A stretch of DNA of 64,000 nucleotides, from the NCBI RefSeq assembly GCF_000002995.4, contig NW_025062476.1, positions 10,972,501 to 11,036,500 of the forward strand, given 5' to 3'. Below are positions 12,935-23,500 of the stretch, piece by piece. Under the pieces are notes generated by a model, which saw nothing but the letters and a program-made list of their open reading frames with translations, had not been told where the DNA came from and made no database searches. The translations under genes and the position numbers were made by a program. The stretch's first letter is position 1; each line of letters begins with the position of its first letter. This DNA comes from Brugia malayi (lineage: Eukaryota; Nematoda; Chromadorea; Rhabditida; Onchocercidae).

Positions 12935-15900
12935 CTATATTTAATTCTTGAATTTAAATTAATTAGAAATTTTTCATTCTTATTTGTTTATATTTAAACT
13001 TTAGCAATTCTTTAAAAATTAATTTAAGACAAAAATTACATGAAACTTTGTTAAAATTGTAACAATTTAATTTGAGCAAAATTTGATGCAATAATTTAAT
13101 TTTCATTAAAATTCTGTTAGAAATTTTTGAATAATTGTTCATATATTAATGAAAAATATTGGAATAAAAAATTTTTATGATAATGAAATTTGATAAGTTG
13201 GAGATTGAATATTTCAGTGATATGATATAGAATAAGGTATCATTATTTTATTTATTAAATTATTAAACTTTTTAAATTATCAAAAGCATGCATGCAAATT
13301 ACACAATACCAACCATCTTCTTCGGTTTGTACTTGTTCCGGTTCACTTCCAATTCCGTAACCCATTTCAGTACCGGCTGCAATGCTTACTTCATATACTG
13401 AATACGGACTTAATCCTCTAATAATTGCGCTATTATCTAATGAAGCATCCTGAATCATTTCCAACCATCGTTTTTCTTTTTTTTCACCTTTTCCGGACAA
13501 CAATTCTTCATCTTCTTCATCACTTTGCCATATTTTACCGTTTTCCGTTTCATTTTTTGCCAAAACCGGACGCCAACGGATCAGATAACTTCGTATTTTA
13601 CCACTACGATAATCAAGCAGTGGCGCTTTCCAACGAATAAATAAGGATTGTGATGAAAGCGCTCTTAGCACAATAATTTTTGGTGAAATTGTCGGAACTG
13701 TAACAAAAACAACAACAACAACAAATAACTCAACTACAACAATTTATTCAAAAGCACAAAATCACAATAATTTTTGAAATTTAAATTTTGTAATTAAAAT
13801 TAGAAATGGAAATCTATAAAAATTTAAAATTAGAACAGATGATTGAACCAAACAAAAGCACAAATATTTTTACATACCAAATAAAGAAAAACAATGCATG
13901 CAAATATAAAATAAACAATATCACTTTTAAATTACACTTACTACTTAATGAGCGGTTTTGATTAGTTAATTGGCCACTTAATAGGTTATTAAATTTAAAA
14001 GTAAAATAATTTGTGAAATAGATATCATTAAATGTGACAGTTTTGATTCATTTTTTGTTCATTGTGAATTAAAAAAAAAGAATTAAAATAATTATTAAAT
14101 ACTAGAAAAATAAGTTACACTAATAATTAATTATTTTTCTTTTTTTGAAATTTATTTTTCAAAAATTTAAAAAATTCGAAATTTCTTACCATTTGGATGT
14201 GTTTTTACAGTAATATCCGTACAAAATGCGCCAGTACCTCTTGCTGAACGAGCTGCTACCCTGTAATAATTCTAATTAAATATACGAATAATAATTAGAG
14301 TTAAATATATGAGTACGAAAAAATGCTGTCAAATTTGTAATATTTTAAAATATTCAAATTTAAATCAATTTTTAAATTTTTATGGAAAAAAGATTTTATT
14401 ATGATATAAAGAAGAAGAAAATGATGAGAGAAATGAAGAATAGATTAGAAATTCATAAATATTAATTAATTCATTCATATTCAAATTAATATTCAATTCA
14501 AAAAATAATTAAATCTATTAAATTAACCAATTTTTGTTCATCAATCAAATTATTTCTCTTTCACAATTAATTCTTACGAACAAATTTATTATGAATTGCA
14601 TTTTAATTAACACATCTTATTCCATCTATTTGAAATCTTTCTAAATTAAATTAATTTTCACACTATTTCATTAAGTAATTAAGTCTTTGCTATTAAAACA
14701 AAATGAAAATAGCAAATAAACTCTCACATATATATACAAAAAAAAAAAAAAAAAAAAAAATTTGCCTAACCGAAAAGAGTAAAAGGTATCCGGAATTAAT
14801 CCATCGATGATATGTTTCTCTACCGGTATTGTAAGTGTTAATTCACGAGTGTTTCCGGTTGATGCATTAAAATGAATTGAATAACCGATAATATTATATG
14901 AATGTAACGGTTTATCCCATGTAAGTTGAATTCGATGTGAATCAAGAACTTTTGCTGTAAGACCTGTTGGCTGTCCCGGAACTAAAGAAAAAAGAGTGAA
15001 AGAATTAATTATTGAATTAATCAATTTAAAAGATTTAAAATTTTTTGAAAACTAAAAGCTATACTGATTAATCTTTACCGATTAATATTATATTAATATT
15101 ATTATTACTGGTTTTAATTAATACGAAAAATAAATCTAATAAAAAAAAGGAAACGAGAAAATAACACATAAAAAAACGATTGAACAACATTTTTTTCTAT
15201 TAGCAAAAAATCCAAAATGAAACAAATTGATAAAATGATAATATTAATTGATAAAGAAACAAATCTATAAGCTCCATAAGTAATTAATTAATTAATTAAA
15301 ATGATTTTATAGCGAGTAATTATGAAGAAAGTTAGACATATCTGATATGAAATCAAACATATCAAACAAAGAGATGATGGTCTCAACGATATTAGTTTTT
15401 AAATTAAAATTAAAATTTCTTTTTTGAACTTTAATGCTATATCATTTTTTTTTGGAATTAAAATATGCTAAAGATTTTGAAACTAATATTATAAGCTATT
15501 TAAATAAAAAAACAAATGAAATTTAATATTCTGATCATTGGTCATTGATAACTTGTTAATAAGATTAAATTATTATTAAATAAAAAAAAAGGATAAATTG
15601 GTAATCCTAAATTTTGAATTTGAAATAAAAGAAAATATTTAATTAGAAAGACAAAAAAAAAAGAAGATGTGTCACTTACTTCCTTGTCGCGTGAAAACCG
15701 TCGCACGTGATGACATTGGACTTAATCCTTTAGCATTTCTTGCTTGCACATGCAGGTAATAAATACTTTCAGATTCTAAATTTGCTATTGTTGCAATTAA
15801 CTCATCCGATTTAGTTTCTTGCTAAAAGATAAATTATAATAATTTTTGTATTTTTGTAACTATTTTTTATTAACCATTGATTTAAATTTAGATTTGAATT

Positions 15901-18900
15901 AAATTTTTAATCAAAAAACGTTCATTTCAACTTATTCAATTATTGAATTTCCATCTATTTTTTACTAATTATTAATTTGAGCAACTAATAATCAAAAAGA
16001 AAAACAAAATTTTTTTTTCCAAATTATTTCCAAGTTGACACAATGACAAGCAAAATGCTTGTTTAATTAACAAAATTACAATGTTTCAATTTAAATTTTA
16101 ATCAAAATTTACACTATTCCACAAATTGTACGGTGTCGTTGGTTCCAAATTAGTGTAATGAATGATATAACCCTAAAAAAATTGAAAATATAAATTTAAA
16201 TTTTACGATGCATTAATTAATAAAAACAAAATTTTAGAAAAAAATAGGAAACAAATTTATTTCATCTACGGTATATTTGCAATTGCACAAAAAAAAAAAA
16301 AAAAAGAAATTCAATGATTTAAAAAATAATTTTTGCCAATTTTTACCGTAATTTGTCCATTTGGTTTTTTTGGTGGTTCCCAACGAACTAAAATAGAACT
16401 TCGGCTTAATGCTCGTGCTTGTACTTTTTGTGGTGGACTATTCGGCGCTGTTTCATCCGTTTGCACCTCTTTTGGCAGACTTGCAGTACCACGACCAATT
16501 AAATTAACCGATGACACTGTGATTTCATATAACTAAAAGAAGAAATAAAAAATTTTTAATTAAAAATATATTTTTGTTTTTATTTCATAAGTAATTTAAT
16601 AGAATAGTAATAGGAAAATGCATTAAAATGGTAAAATTTCTTATAAAAATTATTTTTAATTTTTTTTATTAATTTTTTGCAGCAAAAAAAATATTAGAAA
16701 TTTTTGCTAATAATTAGTTTCCAAACTTTGAATTTGTTGTACTTTCATTGTAAAAATCTTTTGACTATAAAAAAGTATTCAAAAAAGTAGCATAAAAGTA
16801 TTAAATTTAAATTTGTTTTTTTTTTTTCTTAACTTTCATACAAAATTAAATTTTACATGCATACAGCAACAAAAATAATACTAATGGCACGTACATAAAA
16901 TAAGTATAAGTTTAACTTAAAATTATTTAATTAAATTATTTAAATTATAAAAAATTATTTAAACTTTAACAATTTATCTAATTGATATTGCTTTTTATTT
17001 ATCCATTTTTTTAAATGGCTTTTGAACAAACCTGATAAGGTTCTAATTCAGTGATAACAGCGGTAGTGACATTTGCGCTTACTTCTTTCTGCTTAAATAA
17101 TTCCTCATCATATCTGAAATGTTATTAAAAAAAATATTATGAAGATATGTTAGAGAAAAAACCTACAGCTAAATTTTAGTTACTGCTAAATTACCGAAAT
17201 ATTTCTGGTAAAAAATTTTATAACAAATTAGAAATTAAATATTTAAGTATTTTTATTATACGTATGTTTTTTACCATCAACTTAGCCAATTGTTTATTTT
17301 GAAAATTAAAACTTTTTAAGAAATTCCAAGAAGTATACTATACAAAGTATATATAAATTATTTAGATAGTATGCGAAATAATCAATCATTTTTTATTATC
17401 GTTGCTAAAAACTTGAAATAAATTATTAGCTAATCTAATACCAATCCGCTTAGTAATCAATTAAAATTATTATTCTTTAACATTCGAATGATAAAATAAT
17501 TTTTTTTCGTAATAATACGATCTTTCAATAAGTATTTTTGAGTAATTTTTTTAAAGATATTATAACATTTTTTTGGATAGGAATGAAATTAATTGAAATT
17601 CAAGTTTTTTTTTTTTTTTTTTTTTGTTTTTTAATTTTTCATTTATTTGTTTAGTTTTTGATAGGTTTCACAAGTAATTATCATTGTCATTCAAAGTTAT
17701 CACTGAGCTGAATAACTGATTATGGATAATATGAATATTAATTAATTATTAGCAACATAAAATTAATAATGTGACTACAATGGTCATTGATAATTAATTA
17801 AATTACATTAATTAACACTAATACTATCTAATAATAATATTTCAGTTATTGCAAACAGTTGAAATATCAATTCAAATTTTTAATAACTTACTCGATATCA
17901 TTAGCTGGAAATATTGGTGTTGATAAGTTAGCAACATTCCTTCAAAAAAAACCACAACAAGTGAGTAAACATGCATGTTAGAAAATAATCATAAATTATA
18001 ATCAATTACTTATATTCGAGAACAAAAAATTGATAATGTAACTATACAGATAATCAAAAAAAAAAATAAATAATTAAAAATGTGAAGATAAATTTTACTC
18101 TTTAATTTTTACTCCAATCAATAATCAATGAAAAATTTCCGATTAAATATTTATGAATAAAAAAGGAAAATCGAAACAAATAAAAATGAACAAAATATAT
18201 AAAAGAAAAAAAAAGAAGAAAAGTTAACAAATGGATGAAATTTGAAATATATTCAAATTGAACAATTTCAACAAATAATTTTATTCCATTTTCATAACTG
18301 ACATTCGAGAATTTCTAGCTTAGTAATATATTTATTTGATTCAAATTTTTATCAAAAAAATCAATTGCATGCTAAAATTAAAGCTTAAGCGTTTTAAAGA
18401 AAAAAAAATGGTGCTAATTTTTTATTTTTAATTTTAGCTGCATGCACTTTGTTTATTAATACACTGCAAACCTGATTAGAAATGCAAGTACACTCGGATT
18501 AACTTTTGATAGTAAATTTAGAAATCTTACTTTTGGCGATATCTGATGATATATTTGAGAACCGGTTCCATCTCGATGTATACCGGATCCCAACTTATAC
18601 GAACACTATTAGATGTCACATCAAACACTTGCAAATTCTTTGGTGCACGAGGTAGTGCTATAAAAAACATAATTTATACTTAAATTTTAATTAAATTTAA
18701 AACTTACCACAAGAATTATAATTTAAATTTTAAATAATTCGTATTTCTTAATAAGTAAATTAAAATTATTATCTGTCATAGATGTTAGAAAAATTTAGAT
18801 AATTATAACATTAGTAAATGATCAATGGATTCATTTAAAAAAAATTTGATTTATTAAGCCCTATTGTATTAAACATTTAAATTTTAGACGGTAAACAATT

Positions 18901-20500
18901 ACTAATACAATAAATCTATCAATATTCAATATTAAAGTAAATTAAATTCATATTACCAAAATTACTTACATTTTACTTCGACAGTTGTCATTACTTCGAT
19001 ATTACCAAGTTTACTAACTGCAACGCACGTGTAATTCTCAGTTTTCTCAATTTTTGTCAACGTTAACACATTGCGACCTAAACACAATTTTTTTTTTTAA
19101 TATTTCTAATTAAAAATTAAAATTTGCATTTTTAATGAAAATAAATGTTCTTTTTTAGCTTTTTTTTGAATAAAACTTATGAAATAAAATTTCTGATAGA
19201 TTTTTGAAATTAAAATAATTTTTATGTGCAATACTTTTAAGCAAAAATAACTTTTCTATGAAATAATTCAAAAAAAAGTTTATTCTATTTTTTAGCAGTG
19301 CTTACAAAATTTTAAAATTAGCAAATTTAAGGAATGAAATAAAAAATAATAATGATAATAACAATGCTGTTCTACTTTTCCTCTAATATTAATTATTTAA
19401 AAAAAAATTCCAAATAGATTTTATTGTCTTTTTTTTATTAAAGTTTCTTATAAATTTTATTTTTTAAAAAAGGAAAACCAATTGGTGCAGATTGTGGATC
19501 GTTAAGATATGTGTCATCGGATTTTTTCCAGAATACCCGCGGCATTGGATATCCCACAGCAACGCAAGTTAAATTAAGCGCTCCACCTGGTGCTGTTTTA
19601 TATAAGCGCTCAAGTTTATACGAAAAGTACGGCGGAACTCGTCGAACTATAAATTAAGGAATGGAAGAGATAAAAGCTATTAAAAAGAAATGAAATTAGA
19701 AATAATTAATAAAATTAATTATATCAATGAATGCAAACATTTCCGAAAATTTTATTGAGAAAATTAATTAAAATAATTTAAATGATAAATATGTAATGAA
19801 TTAATTTTTATATGCTAAATTGTTATTAAATAAATTCTGCAAAAATTCCCTTAGTTTTTTTTTTTTTTTTTTTCACTTAAATATTAAATTATTAAACTAA
19901 CACAAAGTAATTCAAAAAGGAAAAAAAAATGAAAAATTAAGTAAATATTTATTATTGTAATCATAATATTACTGAATTAATTAATTACTCGTTGAAATAA
20001 AAGTAAAAAAAAGAAAAAATAAAATTTTACGGTATCTCATTTATTTTACCGTTTATTCTTTCCTCTCTCTCTCTCCCTTTTTACACTCTCCTTTTTTGCT
20101 AATTCTGTTGTTAAATTTTTTTAAAATTTAAATTTGCCATTAAAATTTTAATTTTTCATTAATAAATATACCAAACCTTTAACATATAAATGAGCAGCTT
20201 TAGAATGTGTGACACCGTGAATATTCCTTGCGACACATTCATATTTGCCTTGATCATCCTCTTTTGCTTGTTGTATCATTAATGCACCTAAATTTTAAAT
20301 TTCTTTTTCTTTTTTTTTTTGTTTTTAATTTTTAAATTATCGAATAAAAATGCAGAAAGAGAGAGAAAAAAGAAAAGAAAAGAAGTAAGCATGCTTTCTG
20401 GTGTTTTATATACATAAATATGCAGTGATTATATAAATTATTAAATAAATATTTGTTTTTATTGTGTAATGCATTGTGATAAAAAAATAAATAAGAATTG

Positions 20501-20548
<48 letters not shown>

Positions 20549-23500
20549 GTGAAAAATTTTATAAAAATAGCAATTAAAGATTAAAAAAAAGTTAAATTTT
20601 TTCTTTTACTAAATTTTTTACTTTAATTTTTTTCTAATTTTATTGAATTTTACTTTAAGAAATATTACAAACACTTTCATTTTGCTTTCAGTTATCTTCT
20701 CAATTTGATTTCAAATTTATAAAAGAAATGGTGAAAACATTTTATCAGTTCAAAATTTACCAATAAAAAATCATTTTTTAATGGGTAAATTTTTTTGAAT
20801 AATTCGTAAGATAATTATTAATTGAAAGTGTGATGGGAAAAAATAAATGAATGAACGATTTAGTAAAAGAAAAAAAGAAAAAAAAAACTAAAAATTTATG
20901 ATAGTATTTCCATTTATTTTCTTTTTGTTCACTAATTAATTAATTAATTATTGTTTTAAAAAGTTTTTTTTTTTTTAAATTTTGGAAAAGAGTGCACAGA
21001 TAGATTAACAACAATTTTTGTTGCATAGAAAAAAGAAGGAAAGAAAGAAAAAAAGAATAAAAGGAAAGCAAAATTTGTGTGCAAAATGATCAAAGAAAAT
21101 TAAAAATTGAAACAAATAATTAATGAAATTATCATATTTGTGCCAAAAAAAAAAATAATCTTTTCTTACTTAAAAATAAATAAATTTAAATTATTCCATT
21201 TAATTACTGAATAAATAACTAATTTATTAATATAAACATAACTGCAAATATTGAATTAAAAAATTTTTAAATTTTATAAACAAAATATAAAAATTAATTA
21301 TGATTTAATGTAAACAAATAAATATAGTGCAATTTAATTTAATTAAGTGTATGCAAAAAATTTCAAAACATTATGAATATTTCTTTATACACTAACATTT
21401 TCAAACTTTTTTTTTTGTTTTTTGGGCAAAATATAATATATAGCTAAATCTTACCAATTGCTTTCAATCGAAAACCTAAAATTCAAAACTTCATTCGTTT
21501 TTTGTTTTCTTTAAAAAAAAAGAAAGGAAATTAAAAAACTCATTCAATATCGAAAACAACTTTCATTTCTGTATTAAACAAGAAATTCAATATAATGAAT
21601 ATATGTAAGGAAAGAATAATTTTATTGTTATTAATAAACGACAAAAATTTTATGTAACAAAATATAATTTTTATAATTATTTGATATATCTATATATTAT
21701 AAATTTAAATTTAAATAATAACATAACATATATTTATTTTATCAATTTCTTATGCATATTTATTATCTTTTCATATTTTATTTGTATATATTTATTAATT
21801 TTACAATTGCTAAATACATTTATAAATTAGAAAACATATAAAAAATTTTTCATATGAAGAGAAAATCAATTTTTTGTACATATTTTAAAATTATTTATGA
21901 ATATAATATTTATCAAATGTTACTAATCCATAAAAGTATATAAATAAATATCACATATATGCATACAAAAAACAAACAAACAAGCAAATAAATAAATAAA
22001 TGAATTCGTTTTCTATAGCAAATTAAAAGCTTAATTTAATTTATGCATATGTTATGGAATGAGAAGTAATTAAACTAAAGAGAAGAAAAGGAGAAGCGAT
22101 TTGTTATTGCGGTGAAATATAAAAATAAAATACGATGGAAAATTTTGAAATGAGACAAAAATTATTGTTAGAAGAATAATCGTTTAGCAATACTAAAATT
22201 TAATTTAAACCGATTACTAATTAAATAGTTCACACTACTAAAAGGAATTAGAAAAAAGAAAGAGTACCTGGATTACCAAGAGTGGAAACGGAGTATCGTG
22301 TATTAGATCGAATATCAACAGGCATTAAATCTCGAAGCCACAACACCTTTGGACGAGGATCACCACGTACCCTACATGATACGTGTGCTGTACGACCTTG
22401 TTCAACTGATTTTAACACTGGATGTGCTTCAATTACCGGAAATCCGGTTGGTAATTTATCTAAAATACAAGCAATTTGCAATAAATTTAATTATTATCAT
22501 TTCAAATAAATAATTTATACTTTTCAAAATTATTTTAGGAGAGAAAAAGACAGACTACTGTTTTAAAATTTACCAGGTGATAGAACGGTAAGTATAGCAT
22601 CAGCAATAACCGGATTACCAATTCCATTATCTGCTGTACAGCTTATTGTTGAATTTGCATCAGTTAACCTAACCGGTTCAATTCGCAATGTGCTCAATCC
22701 GTTTGAAAGAGTTTTTGTTGAAAACCTAATATTAGTAATTAAATGAAACATTAAAATATTACTAATTAATAGAAAGTTATTTTAATAATTAGAATTGAAT
22801 TATTACAGTAATATAATTATTCTGAACATAACAATAGCAAAGTGTGAACATATCATGAATAATTATCGTTAATAACTAGTAGTTGCGGTCATAACAAAGC
22901 ATAATTCATTATAATTACAAATAAATTAAGATTATTTTTATATATTATTATTATCACTCACACTTCCATTATTATTATCATAGTTTGCTTAAATTTTAGC
23001 ATTACTTTTGTTTTTTCTAAGTAATTCACTCGCCTATCCCAATTTAAGTTAAATATATATTATTTGTATTTAAGTTAAATATATATTAAACTAAAATCTA
23101 TTCAATATTATTATCACAATTTATGGCAATCGTAATTCTATCCCTTATCATTAATGTTTGTATTTGCAATTCTATTCATTATTATTACTATTATTATCTC
23201 TTTTGTACTAATTCTATATATTATCACTATTATTGTTATTATCATTAAAATTATTATTAATTACTGCTACAATTACTATTGTCGTAGTTTATGTTTATTT
23301 TTAAGCTCATTCTTTTGCACTTGCATTTGGAAAAGTAATTTTTTTCATAATTGTATTAAATAAATTCAAATAATACCTTAAATCAGAAATTGATAAACCA
23401 TTTTTTTTCCATTCAATTATAGGTAATGGATTACCATCGGCACGGCAAAAGAAGCTAACCCTTGTATCTGCCACAACTGTCGATGATTCGGGTCGAATTA

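Noticed and set aside
13425..13640. 71-codon plus-strand frame
   Set aside because: It is a shadow of LAR exon 15, which has family similarity on the other strand.
13942..13976. 35-nt segment in the FN3-FN4 intron with a good donor (gtaagtgt)
   Set aside because: The acceptor is poor, the length is not a multiple of three and the relevant phase meets a stop.
16333..16536. 67-codon plus-strand frame
   Set aside because: It is antisense to LAR exon 10.
19647..20176. Search for a meB-like mini-exon in the Ig2-Ig3 linker intron
   Set aside because: No in-frame segment with both a usable acceptor and donor was seen.
22282..22509. 75-codon plus-strand frame
   Set aside because: It is antisense to LAR exon 4 (Ig2).
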